Shown here piece after piece: positions 54,407 through 62,827 of a stretch of DNA of 64,000 nucleotides (its first letter is position 1; every line of letters starts with the position of its first letter). The notes beneath the pieces were generated by a model that had not been told where the DNA came from, made no database searches, and saw nothing but the letters and a program-made list of their open reading frames with translations. This DNA is from Brachybacterium saurashtrense. GTDB lineage: Bacteria; Actinomycetota; Actinomycetes; Actinomycetales; Dermabacteraceae. The DNA lies in assembly GCF_003355475.1 (NCBI RefSeq), contig NZ_CP031356.1, forward strand, positions 1,426,001 through 1,490,000, given 5' to 3'. A program made the position numbers and the translations under genes.

Positions 54407-54556
54407 GGGCGCCAGTCTAGGCGGTCGGCCCGGCGGGGCGGCCCTGCCCCGCTCGCCCCCGCGGACCCGTCCCTGCCCTCCACGCCGCGCTGGACGCCCC
54501 TGACCACCGCCCCTTATGCTTGAACTGTCAATCATCTAGGGCGGGAGCGCAGCACG

Positions 54557-55597
54557 ATGAGCATCGATCCGCAGGCCGTGACCTTCGGCCTGGACACCTT
54601 CGGGGACGTGACTGTGGACGACGAGGGCGCGCCGGTGGCGCCTGCCCAGGTGCTCCGCGACGTCGTCGCCCAGGGCGAGCTCGCCGATCGGGTGGGCATC
54701 GACCACTTCTCGATCGGCGAGCACCACCGCCCCGACTTCGCCGTGAGCGCGCCGGACATCGTGCTCGCCGCGCTCACCTCGCGCACCGAGCGGATCACCC
54801 TGGGCACGGCCGTGATCGTGCTGAGCAGCGACGACCCGCTGCGCGTGATCGAGCGCTTCTCCACCCTCGACGCCCTCTCGCAGGGGCGGGCCGAGCTCAC
54901 CGTGGGCCGCGGTTCCTTCACCGAGTCCTTCGCTCTGTTCGGCGTCGCGCTGGAGGACTACGAGACGCTCTTCGAGGAGAAGCTGGACCTGCTCGTCGCG
55001 GGGCTCTCCCGCGAGCCGATCACCTGGTCCGGCACCACCAGGCCCCCGCTGCGGAACCAGTCGCTGCATCCGGCGCTCGACCGGGAGCTGCCCACCTGGG
55101 TGGCCGTGGGCGGCAGCCCGCACTCCGTGCTCCGCGCCGCACGCCACGGCCTGCCGCTCATGCTCGCGATCATCGGCGGCCCGTCGCAGCGCTTCGCCCC
55201 CTTCGTGGATCTGTTCCGCGAGGCCACGCAGGAGCTCGGCGTGGGCGCGCTCCCCGTCGGCGTCCACTCCCCGGGCCACATCGCGGCCGACGACGAGACC
55301 GCGCGGCGACAGCTCGCCCCGCACTGGATCCACAACCGCAACGAGATCGGGCGCGAGCGCGGCTGGGGCCCCTCGGGCCTCGCCGAGTTCGAGGCGGAGG
55401 CCGACCACGGCGCGCTGTACGTCGGCTCCCCCGAGACCGTGGCGCAGAAGATCGCCGCGACCATCACCGCGCTGGGCATCGAGCGCTTCGACATGAAGTA
55501 CGCCAGCGGCCCGATGCCGCACGCGCAGCTCATGGAGTCGATCCGCCTCTACGGCACCGAGGTGATCCCGCGGGTGCGGGAGCTGCTGGCCGGGTGA
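54557..55597 (+). CDS. LLM-class flavin-dependent oxidoreductase
   Basis: A 346-residue luciferase-like monooxygenase family protein that would use FMN or F420. The TIM-barrel pattern includes FSIGEHHRPDFAVSAPDIVL near residue 54, TVGRGSFTESFALFG and the C-terminal YVGSPETVAQKIAATI. It lacks neighbours of a known pathway and is followed at 57 bases by an unrelated gene on the same strand. Cofactor and substrate are unknown. The ATG at 54557 follows GGGCGGGAGC, a fair Shine-Dalgarno. Confidence 0.9.
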   Translation: MSIDPQAVTFGLDTFGDVTVDDEGAPVAPAQVLRDVVAQGELADRVGIDHFSIGEHHRPDFAVSAPDIVLAALTSRTERITLGTAVIVLSSDDPLRVIERFSTLDALSQGRAELTVGRGSFTESFALFGVALEDYETLFEEKLDLLVAGLSREPITWSGTTRPPLRNQSLHPALDRELPTWVAVGGSPHSVLRAARHGLPLMLAIIGGPSQRFAPFVDLFREATQELGVGALPVGVHSPGHIAADDETARRQLAPHWIHNRNEIGRERGWGPSGLAEFEAEADHGALYVGSPETVAQKIAATITALGIERFDMKYASGPMPHAQLMESIRLYGTEVIPRVRELLAG

Positions 55598-55653
55598 GGG
55601 CCGTCGCGCCGTGCGAGGATGAGCGCGCCCCCGACCTCGAAGGATCCCAATCG

Positions 55654-56601
55654 ATGCCCGCTCCCCCGCCCGTGCGCACGCTCTCGGCGGCCGAGGCCGT
55701 CGCCGCCCGGCATGCGCACGAGCAGCGGGCCGATGCGCTGACCGCCGCGCATCGCGCGCGGAAGCGGCGGGGCGAGAAGCACGCGGTCGAGGACTTCCTG
55801 TTCACCTACTACCCGTTCTCGGCCGCGCGCCTGCGCCGCTGGCACCCCGGCTGGCGGGTCGACTACACAGCCGCGGCCGACGTCGACTCCGAGGGTCGCC
55901 CCCTGATCGCGGACGTCGACGAGGCCGGGCACCGCTCCTGGTACCTCGACTCGCCGGGACCGGAGGCCGTGCGGCGTGCGGACGTGCAGCGGTACCTCGC
56001 GGAGCGCGCCGACGCCCTCGCGTTCATGACCCGCCTGCTGCGCTCCTCGGCGCTCACCCGGCGCCGGCCGGAGTTCGGATGCTTCGGGCTGCACGAGTGG
56101 GCGATGGTGCACGGCCTGGGCGAGGGCGAGCAGCGGCACGAGGATCTGCCGCTGCGGCTCACGCAGCAGGAGACGGACGCGGTGGTGGAGCGGGAGAACC
56201 TGGTGTGCTCGCACATCGACGCGTTCCGCTTCTTCACGCCGTCGGCCGCGCCCCGGAACTCGCTCGAGCCCGCGCGCGCGACCCAGGTGGACCACGACAA
56301 CCCCGCCTGCCTGCACGTGGGGATGGATCTGTACAAGTGGTCGATGAAGCTCACCCCGCTGATCCCCTCGGACCTGGTGCTGGACTGCTTCGAGCACGCC
56401 CGCACCACCCGGGTGCTGGACATGGAGGCGAGCCCCTACGACGTGCGGCCGCTCGGCTACGGCGCGGTGCCGATCGAGACCCCGGCCGGGAAGGCGGAGT
56501 ACGTGCGCCGCCAGCGCGAGCTGGCCCGCGGGGCCGAGGCGCTGCGGCAGCGGCTGCTGGAGGAGCTGGAGGGCCTGCACGCCGGCGGGCCGGTCCCGTG
56601 A
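55654..56601 (+). CDS. Conserved actinobacterial protein annotated as 3-methyladenine DNA glycosylase
   Basis: A 315-residue protein from ATG 55654, with AAGGA ten bases upstream. It carries conserved blocks FLFTYYPFSAARLRRWHPGW, GCFGLHEWAMVHG, HIDAFRFFTPSAAPRNSL and CLHVGMDLYKW, rich in aromatic residues, His and Cys. Homologues in actinobacteria are often labelled 3-methyladenine DNA glycosylase, but I see no classical Tag, AlkA or AlkD signature, so that name is weak. The motif-rich blocks suggest an enzyme with a bound metal or cofactor. Confidence 0.75.
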   Translation: MPAPPPVRTLSAAEAVAARHAHEQRADALTAAHRARKRRGEKHAVEDFLFTYYPFSAARLRRWHPGWRVDYTAAADVDSEGRPLIADVDEAGHRSWYLDSPGPEAVRRADVQRYLAERADALAFMTRLLRSSALTRRRPEFGCFGLHEWAMVHGLGEGEQRHEDLPLRLTQQETDAVVERENLVCSHIDAFRFFTPSAAPRNSLEPARATQVDHDNPACLHVGMDLYKWSMKLTPLIPSDLVLDCFEHARTTRVLDMEASPYDVRPLGYGAVPIETPAGKAEYVRRQRELARGAEALRQRLLEELEGLHAGGPVP

Positions 56602-56635
56602 GGGGACCGGCCCGCGGCGTCGGGAGGCGCGGCGC

Positions 56636-57574
56636 TCAGAGCGTCGCGGCCTCCTCGTAGGCGTCCTGCGCGTCCTCACCGAAGTAGGGGCCGTACATGA
56701 CGTTCTTCTGCGTGGTGTAGCCGAAGCTGTTCACCGAGTTCTGTGCCCCATCGTCGAGGAACCAGGGACCGCCGGAGGAGCCGCCGGTCATGTCGCAGTC
56801 GATGCCCTGAGAGAGGGTGCCTCCCAGGGTGTCGTCGGAGGCCGTCCCGGAGCAGGACTCCAGGGACTGCCCGTCGAAGGGGGTTGCGGCGGGGTAGCCG
56901 TAGGCGGTGTAGTGCTCACCGCGCGCCTGGTTGAAGGCGATCGAGGTGGTGCCCACCACGGACTCCAGCGTGCCCGAGCCGCTCTCGGGGACCACGGTCG
57001 CGAAGGCGACGTCGTAGCTGATGTCCTCCTGCTGCACCCACTGGTCGGTGGAGACCAGATCCGTGGCGGCCCAGGTGCCGTAGGGCGCCTCGCCGTGGTC
57101 GTAGGCGGGCACGAACACCCAGTTGGTGGCCCAGGTCCCGGCGTCGTTCACGCAGTGACCGGCGGTGGCGACGGTGGAGCCGTTCGAGGAGGCGACCGCG
57201 TTGCCGGAGCAGACGTAGTCCACGCCGCCCTGGGTGAAGAACACCTTCCCCACCGTGTCCTGGGCGGCGGTGCCGGCCTTGGGGCCCTTCCCCTTGCCGG
57301 CGGGCTTGCCCTTCACCACGGCCGGGGCGCCGCGTTCCACGTCGGCGTGGACGGCCGCCTGCTCCGGGGCGAGCTCCGCGGCCGGGACGGCATCCTCCAT
57401 GCGCTCGGCGGTCCAGTACTCGTGGGCGTCCGCCCGGGAGGAGGAGGCGATGCTCTCCCGGTCCACGTCGGAGCCGTCGGCGGAGGCGAGGCCGGCGCCG
57501 CCCATCGTGAGGGCTGCGGCGACGGCGACGGTGCCGAGCGCCCGGGCGCTGCGGCGGAGGGTTCCTGTGCGCAT
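56636..57574 (-). CDS. Secreted trypsin-like serine peptidase
   Basis: A 312-residue exported protease from ATG 57574. A signal peptide with hydrophobic core VAVAAALTMGGAGLASA ends near residue 32. A propeptide-like segment with a basic KGKPAGKGKGPKAG stretch follows to about 100. The chymotrypsin fold has His in VATAGHC, Asp in SYDVAFA and Ser in GGSSGGPW, so the triad is complete. Two Cys pairs may form disulfides. Related proteases cleave extracellular proteins; the target is unknown. Confidence 0.9.
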   Translation of the reverse strand: MRTGTLRRSARALGTVAVAAALTMGGAGLASADGSDVDRESIASSSRADAHEYWTAERMEDAVPAAELAPEQAAVHADVERGAPAVVKGKPAGKGKGPKAGTAAQDTVGKVFFTQGGVDYVCSGNAVASSNGSTVATAGHCVNDAGTWATNWVFVPAYDHGEAPYGTWAATDLVSTDQWVQQEDISYDVAFATVVPESGSGTLESVVGTTSIAFNQARGEHYTAYGYPAATPFDGQSLESCSGTASDDTLGGTLSQGIDCDMTGGSSGGPWFLDDGAQNSVNSFGYTTQKNVMYGPYFGEDAQDAYEEAATL

Positions 57575-57715
57575 CAGGGGATGCCTTTCTGCGGGGGTGC
57601 AGGGATGGACGTCGCCGAAGCGACGTGGCGGCACGCTAACGCATGTGAGGCAGGCCACTGAGCGGGTTCCGGGCAAGCGTTCCGCTTTGACCGGTTTGGT
57701 CGTGACCGCGCGTGC

Positions 57716-57940
57716 TTACCGACCGGTAGCGTCCGCGTCGGGGCGGTCCCCGTCGCGCCGCTCCTCAGGATCGGCGCCCCCGACGTCGTCGGCATCGTCG
57801 TCCGACGGGCTCGGCGGGCGCCGCTCCAGGGGGACGGGGCGCGCGCGGTCCCGGCGCTGTGGGTCCCAGTGTGCGAGCGCGTCCTCGCCGCTGCGCTCGG
57901 CCGGGGTGAGGGAGGTGTCCTCGGAGCGTCGTGCGGGCAT
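57716..57940 (-). CDS. Small hydrophilic hypothetical protein
   Basis: A 74-residue protein, very rich in Asp, Arg, Pro and Ser, for example SPSDDDADDVGGADPEERRD. It starts at ATG 57940 with GGAAGG eight bases upstream, which favours it being expressed. It is predicted disordered and has no recognised domain. It diverges from the helicase gene at 58011. Function unknown; the call rests on start signals and position. Confidence 0.5.
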   Translation of the reverse strand: MPARRSEDTSLTPAERSGEDALAHWDPQRRDRARPVPLERRPPSPSDDDADDVGGADPEERRDGDRPDADATGR

Positions 57941-58010
57941 CGCTCACCTTCCGTCGTCGGGACCAGCAGGCTACGCCCGGCGCGTCGGCGCCGCCTGGCA
58001 GACTGGCACC

Positions 58011-60569
58011 ATGTCGACCCTCACGCCGTTCCTGCCCGAGAGCTCCGCCGACGCCGGACAGGACGCGATCGTGGACGGCTTCATCGCGGCGCAGGAGTCC
58101 GTGGGACGCACGCTCTACCCGCATCAGGAGGAGGCGCTGCTGGCGATCACGGCGGGCGATCACGTGATCGCCGCGACCCCCACCGGCTCGGGCAAGACCA
58201 CCATCGCCTACGCGGCGGTGTTCGCGGCGATGGCCCGCGGGGAGCGCTCCTACTACACCGCACCGATCAAGGCGCTGGTGAGCGAGAAGTTCTTCGACCT
58301 GGTGGCGCAGTTCGGCGCGGAGAACGTGGGCATGATGACGGGCGATTCCGCCGTGAACCACGATGCCCCGATCATCGTGTGCACCGCGGAGATCTTCGCC
58401 AATCACGCCCTGCGCGACGGCCCCGCCTCGGAGGTGGGACTCGCCGTGATGGACGAGTTCCACTACTACGGGGACCCCCAGCGCGGATGGGCCTGGCAGG
58501 TGCCGCTGGTGGAGCTGCCGCGGTGCCAGTTCGTGCTGATGAGCGCCACCCTGGGAGACGTCTCCTTCTTCGCGGAGGACCTCGAGGAGCGCACCGCGCG
58601 CGAGGTCACCGTCATCGACGACGCCCCGCGCCCCGTGCCGCTGGACTTCCGCTGGTCGCTGGACCCGCTGCCGGAGACGATCACCACGATCCTCCAGGAC
58701 CGCGACGCCCCGGTGTACATCGTCCACTTCACCCAGAAGGACGCCCTCGAGCAGGCGCAGGCGCTGCAGGGCCAGAAGATCCTCGACGCCGGGGAGAAAG
58801 AGCGGATCCGTGAGATCATCGGCGACTTCCGCTTCTCGCGAGGCTTCGGGCAGATCCTCTCGCGCCTGGTGCGCGAGGGCATCGGTGTGCACCACGCCGG
58901 GATGCTCCCCAAGTACCGCCGCCTGGTGGAGAAGCTCGCGCAGTCCGGCCTACTGAAGATCATCTGCGGCACCGACACCCTGGGCGTGGGCATCAACGTG
59001 CCGATCCGCACCGTGCTGCTCACGGGGCTCGCGAAGTTCGACGGCAAGCGGATGCGGCTGCTCAACGCGCGCGAGTTCCACCAGATCGCGGGCCGCGCGG
59101 GACGCGCGGGCTTCGACACCGTGGGCCACGTCGTGGTGCAGGCGCCCACCTGGACCATCGAGTTCGAGAAGGAGCGCGCCAAGCAGCGCGCCCGGGAGGC
59201 CGCCGGAAAGGCGCCCAACAATGCGAAGAAGCGCAAGAAGGAGCCCAAGCCCCGCATTCCCGAGGGCGCGATCTCGTGGTCGGAGACGAATCTGACCAAG
59301 CTGGTGGAGAATCCCCCGGAATCGCTGCGCCCCCATCTGCGGATCACCGCCTCGATGGTGCTGGCGCTGATCGCCCGGCCGGGCGACGCGATCGCCTCCG
59401 GCCGGCACCTGATCATGACCAGCCACCAGACGCCCTCCCAGAAGCTGCGCCTGGTGAAGGAGGCGGTGGACCTCTTCCGCGGGCTGCGGGATGCGGAGAT
59501 CGTGGAGGTGCTGGAACGGCCCGACCATCTGGGACGGCGGTTCGCCCTGGTGGAGGACCTCCAGCTCGACTTCACGATGAACCAGCCGTTGGCCCCGTTC
59601 GCGATCGCGATGATCGACTCGCTGGACGAGGAGTCCGAGACCCTCACCCTCGACACCGTCTCGATCATCGAGGCGATCCTCGAGGATCCCCGCCAGATCC
59701 TGCTGGCCCAGCAGAACGCCGCCAAGGGCGAGCTGCTCGCCGAGCTGAAGGCCGACGGAGTGGAGTACACCGAGCGGATGGCGCGGCTGGACGAGGTGAG
59801 CTGGCCGAAGCCGCTCGAGGAGGACCTCGAGGCGGCGCTGGAGATCTACGCCCGCACCCGGCCGTGGGTGCGCGCCGAGGACCTCTCCCCCAAGTCGGTG
59901 GTGCGGGAGTTCTACGAGACCGGCCAGACCTTCAGCGAGTTCGTGCAGCGCTACGGCCTGCAGCGCTCCGAGGGCATCGTGCTGCGCTACCTCTCCGACG
60001 CCTACCAGGCGATGCGCCGCACCGTCCCGCAGGACCTGCGCACCGACGCGCTGGAGAGCCTCATCGAATGGCTGGGCGTGCTGGTGCGCGGGATCGACTC
60101 CTCGCTGCTGGACGAGTGGGAGGCGCTCACCCATCCCGAGGACCTCGAGGGGGATGCCGCCTCCGAGATCCGGCCCAGCTCCCCGCGCGGTCTCTCCGCC
60201 CAGACGGCGGTGCTGCGCACGATGGTGCGCGCCGCGATGTGGCAGCGGGTGGAGCACTTCGCCTTCGAGCGCGAGGAGCGCCTGGCGGAGCTCGACAGCG
60301 CCTCCGGCTGGGACCGGGCGCGCTGGGCCACGGCGATGGACGGCTACTACGACACCTATGACCACGTGGGGATCGACGGCGCGGCCCGCTCCCCGCAGCT
60401 GCTGCAGATCCACGAGGAGTCGCGGCTGTGGCGGATCCGCCAGGCCTTCGCCGATCCCGAGGGGAACCACGACTGGGCGATCGAGGCCGAGCTCGATCTC
60501 GAGGCCACCGACGAGGCCGGGGAGCCGGTGCTCGCGATCACCCACGTGGGCGACGCCGCGGCGCGCTGA
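58011..60569 (+). CDS. Ski2-like DEAD/DEAH-box RNA helicase with C-terminal DUF3516
   Basis: An 852-residue superfamily 2 helicase. The open frame runs upstream to 57234, but ATG 58011 gives the family start. Walker A is ATPTGSGKTT near 62, the DExH box is DEFHYYGD near 149, SAT follows, and motif VI is QIAGRAGRAGFDT near 362. A Lys/Arg-rich insert (about 390-425) precedes a long C-terminal DUF3516 region. This is a widespread actinobacterial protein likely to act on RNA; its exact role is not settled. No Shine-Dalgarno is evident before the ATG. Confidence 0.9.
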   Translation: MSTLTPFLPESSADAGQDAIVDGFIAAQESVGRTLYPHQEEALLAITAGDHVIAATPTGSGKTTIAYAAVFAAMARGERSYYTAPIKALVSEKFFDLVAQFGAENVGMMTGDSAVNHDAPIIVCTAEIFANHALRDGPASEVGLAVMDEFHYYGDPQRGWAWQVPLVELPRCQFVLMSATLGDVSFFAEDLEERTAREVTVIDDAPRPVPLDFRWSLDPLPETITTILQDRDAPVYIVHFTQKDALEQAQALQGQKILDAGEKERIREIIGDFRFSRGFGQILSRLVREGIGVHHAGMLPKYRRLVEKLAQSGLLKIICGTDTLGVGINVPIRTVLLTGLAKFDGKRMRLLNAREFHQIAGRAGRAGFDTVGHVVVQAPTWTIEFEKERAKQRAREAAGKAPNNAKKRKKEPKPRIPEGAISWSETNLTKLVENPPESLRPHLRITASMVLALIARPGDAIASGRHLIMTSHQTPSQKLRLVKEAVDLFRGLRDAEIVEVLERPDHLGRRFALVEDLQLDFTMNQPLAPFAIAMIDSLDEESETLTLDTVSIIEAILEDPRQILLAQQNAAKGELLAELKADGVEYTERMARLDEVSWPKPLEEDLEAALEIYARTRPWVRAEDLSPKSVVREFYETGQTFSEFVQRYGLQRSEGIVLRYLSDAYQAMRRTVPQDLRTDALESLIEWLGVLVRGIDSSLLDEWEALTHPEDLEGDAASEIRPSSPRGLSAQTAVLRTMVRAAMWQRVEHFAFEREERLAELDSASGWDRARWATAMDGYYDTYDHVGIDGAARSPQLLQIHEESRLWRIRQAFADPEGNHDWAIEAELDLEATDEAGEPVLAITHVGDAAAR

Positions 60570-60578
60570 GCATGCAGG

Positions 60579-60611
60579 AGGCCCGCGGCGCGGAGGACGC
60601 GCCGCGGGCCT
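60579..60611. terminator. Bidirectional hairpin terminator between the helicase and repeat-peptide genes
   Basis: A perfect 14-base stem (AGGCCCGCGGCGCG and complement) with loop GAGGA lies between two convergent genes, nine bases after one stop and ten after the other. Confidence 0.75.
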
Positions 60612-60621
60612 CAGCACACGG

Positions 60622-60900
60622 TCACTGCGGGTTGACCTCCACCTGCGGGTTCACCTCGACCTGGGGGTTGACCTCGACGAAGCGCAGGGTCGACTTCTGG
60701 GGGTTCACCTCGACCTGGGGGTTCACCTCGACGAAGCGCAGGGTCGACTTCTGCGGGTTGACCTCCACCGCGCTCGCGGCGCCCGCGCCGGCGACGGCGA
60801 GGCCCACGGCGAGGGTCAGCCCACCGGCGACCTTGGCGACGCGTCCGGTCCAGCGGCGCGGGCCCGTAGCCCCGCCGAGCGTGTTCTTCTCTGACATCAC
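60622..60900 (-). CDS. Small secreted protein whose mature part is only VEVNPQ/KSTLRF repeats
   Basis: A short gene coding for 91 or 92 residues. GTG at 60900 has GAGG nine bases upstream; ATG at 60897 follows directly. A basic N-terminus (GPRRWTGRVAK) and hydrophobic core (GGLTLAVGLAVAGAGAASA) form a clear signal peptide, cleaved after ASA. The predicted 48-residue mature part is made of six VEVNPQ and two KSTLRF hexamers: an 18-residue unit (VEVNPQ, KSTLRF, VEVNPQ) twice, then VEVNPQ twice. It has no Cys. I know no family like this. A surface or adhesion peptide, signalling peptide or modified-peptide precursor are all possible. Coding is supported by frame, start signals, signal peptide and terminator. 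Confidence 0.72.
   Translation of the reverse strand: MMSEKNTLGGATGPRRWTGRVAKVAGGLTLAVGLAVAGAGAASAVEVNPQKSTLRFVEVNPQVEVNPQKSTLRFVEVNPQVEVNPQVEVNPQ
60625..60768 (-). repeat. In-frame tandem repeat encoding the mature repeat peptide
   Basis: On the minus strand two 54-base units (60768-60715 and 60714-60661) are followed by two 18-base units (60660-60643 and 60642-60625). Units are nearly identical in DNA and differ mainly at third codon positions, so selection on the peptide as well as recent duplication is plausible. Confidence 0.85.
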
Positions 60901-60993
60901 GACGATCTTCCTCTCGACCCCTGGGCGGTGCCTCGGAACGGCCCGCCGGGACCCAGAATACCGAACGTGACGGGCCCCACAAGGGTCCGGCCG

Positions 60994-61263
60994 CTACCGG
61001 CCGCCACCGTGCGAGACCCCTTCCACCGCCGCGCACGCCTCCTCGAGGCTCGCCCCGCGCGCCACAGCCGCGCCCACCAGGAACGCGGAGATCGGGGCCA
61101 TCGACCGCTGCACGCCGTCCGCCACCACGCCCGTCATCACGTGCACCCGGTCCACGTCGAGATCCACGCCGTCCACCCCGAGGGACGCGGCGGCGCGGTC
61201 CAGCCACGGCCGCAGGGTGGTCGACCAGTCTTCCTGCCGGGTCACCGGCTCCCTCGCCGCCAT
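60994..61263 (-). CDS. DUF6457 domain protein coupled to narI
   Basis: An 89-residue helical protein from ATG 61263, overlapping the narI stop as ATGA. The pattern WLDRAAASLGVDGVDLDVDR followed by APISAFLVGAAVARG and a C-terminal EACAAV helix matches the small DUF6457 family, often encoded near molybdenum cofactor genes. It is last in the nar operon. A chaperone-like or cofactor-related role for nitrate reductase is inference from position. Confidence 0.75.
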   Translation of the reverse strand: MAAREPVTRQEDWSTTLRPWLDRAAASLGVDGVDLDVDRVHVMTGVVADGVQRSMAPISAFLVGAAVARGASLEEACAAVEGVSHGGGR

Positions 61264-61994
61264 CAGAACTTCACCTTCTCCCAGCCGCGGCGCTCGGCCT
61301 CGCGGCGCGGATCCTTGCTGCGGTAGACGATGTACGGCCGCGTGAGGTAGCCGACCGGCGCGGCGAACACATGCACCAAGCGGGTGAAGGGCCAGGCCGC
61401 GAAGAGCAGCAGCGCGCTGAGCACGTGCAGCTGGAAGAACAGCGGTGCCTGGCTCATGAGCTCGGTCGAGGGCTGCAGGGTCCAGAACTGGCGGAACCAG
61501 ATCGAGACCCCCTCGCGATAGTCGTAGTCGCCGAAGGTGGTGTGCACGAGCGTGGCGAGCACACCGAAGCAGATCACGGCGGTGAGGAGCAGGTACATGA
61601 TCTTGTCGCCCACCGTGGTCGCCCCGAACACGCGCGCGTTGGTGCGGCGGCGGTACAGCAGGATCATCAGCCCGCCCACGCAGGCCACCGCGGCGGCGAG
61701 CCCGATCGTCACCGCCATGAGGTGGTAGACGTGGTCCGAGATCCCCAGGAAGCGCGTCCAGGACTTCGGGATCCCGAGGCCCACCACATGCCCCACGAAG
61801 ATCCCGATGATCCCGAAGTGGAACATCGGCGAGCCGATCGAGAGCAGCCGCGACTCGTAGATCTGGCTGGACCGGGTGGTCCACCCGAAGCGGTCGGTGC
61901 GGAAGCGCCACACGTGCCCGAGCACGAACACGGCCAGCACCGTGTAGGGCAGCACCACCCACAGCAGCAGGTCGAGGGTCGAGGTGTCGTTCAT
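61263..61994 (-). CDS. narI: Respiratory nitrate reductase gamma subunit NarI
   Basis: NarI is the membrane cytochrome b that passes electrons from menaquinol to NarH and NarG. From ATG 61994 (overlapping the narJ stop) it has 243 residues and five hydrophobic helices. It has the family segments LLSIGSPMFHFGIIGIFVGH near residue 50 and FFQLHVLSALLLFAAWPFTR near 190, which hold His ligands for the two haems. The open frame runs back over narJ but is not coding there. Confidence 0.95.
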   Translation of the reverse strand: MNDTSTLDLLLWVVLPYTVLAVFVLGHVWRFRTDRFGWTTRSSQIYESRLLSIGSPMFHFGIIGIFVGHVVGLGIPKSWTRFLGISDHVYHLMAVTIGLAAAVACVGGLMILLYRRRTNARVFGATTVGDKIMYLLLTAVICFGVLATLVHTTFGDYDYREGVSIWFRQFWTLQPSTELMSQAPLFFQLHVLSALLLFAAWPFTRLVHVFAAPVGYLTRPYIVYRSKDPRREAERRGWEKVKF

Positions 61995-62827
61995 CAGGGG
62001 CGTCCTCTCAGCAGGTCCACGGGAACGGGGCCGGGGGCGGTGGCGCGGGACTCGCAGCCGCTCGCGGCGAAGGTCTGCCCACCGAGCGCCGCCGCGTCGG
62101 CGTCGAGGCCGTAGCCGTCCAGACCCACGGTCTCCTCCTCCGGTCCCTCCTCGGCGAGGCGCAGCACGGCCGCGCGGTCGTCGGCGTCCAGGGGCGGGAG
62201 AGTCGCGCACAGGGCCACGAGCACCCCGTGCCAGGGCGAATCGATCTCCTCGAGGTGCAGGCGCAGCAGCTCCACGCCGGGCCGGTTGGCACGCAGGATC
62301 TTCGCCCCCCTCTCGGGATCGTGCGCGGCCGCGAACTCGAGCACCAGCGGGAGATGGTCCGGCAGCTCCTTCTCCCCCGCCTCCAGACCCGCCGCCCGGA
62401 AGTCCTGCTTGATGCGCAGCAGGGCCATGCCGCGGCGGCGGGTGTCGCCGTGGCTGAAGTACGTCAGGTGCAGGCAGCCCCGTCGGCGGGTGTCGAAGGT
62501 GTCGACGTACTGCTCCTGCAGCGCGATCGGGTCCATCGCCCGCAGCGCCTCGAGGCTTCCCGCGACGGCGTCCCGCAGCGCCGCCGGCAGCGGGGCGGTG
62601 AGCTCGGCGAGATCGGCGTAGCGCTCGCGCACCGCGGCGTCCGGGTAGCTCAGCAGCCACGAGGCGGCGAGCCAGGTGATCCGCAGCTGCGGCGTGTCCA
62701 GGCCCGAGGCGTGCAACAGGTCGCGCGGCGAGCGGACGCTCTTCGGCCCACGCGCCGCGGCGACGGCCGCGCCGTGCACGGCGTCCTCGCCGGTGCGGCG
62801 GCCGAGCAAGCGGGCGAGGGCGCCCAT
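61994..62827 (-). CDS. narJ: Nitrate reductase molybdenum cofactor assembly chaperone NarJ
   Basis: NarJ holds apo-NarG during cofactor insertion and keeps it off the membrane until complete. The 277-residue protein has the helical core with WLAASWLLSYPDAAVRERYA, TRRRGCLHLTYFSHGDTRRR and LPDHLPLVLEF. It overlaps narH upstream and narI downstream by four bases each. The C-terminal 60 residues are acidic and variable. Confidence 0.93.
   Translation of the reverse strand: MGALARLLGRRTGEDAVHGAAVAAARGPKSVRSPRDLLHASGLDTPQLRITWLAASWLLSYPDAAVRERYADLAELTAPLPAALRDAVAGSLEALRAMDPIALQEQYVDTFDTRRRGCLHLTYFSHGDTRRRGMALLRIKQDFRAAGLEAGEKELPDHLPLVLEFAAAHDPERGAKILRANRPGVELLRLHLEEIDSPWHGVLVALCATLPPLDADDRAAVLRLAEEGPEEETVGLDGYGLDADAAALGGQTFAASGCESRATAPGPVPVDLLRGRP

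Noticed and set aside
60622..60768. Short regular repeats considered as a CRISPR array
   Set aside because: The repeats are contiguous, in frame, multiples of 18 bases without spacers, and lie inside a signal-peptide ORF.
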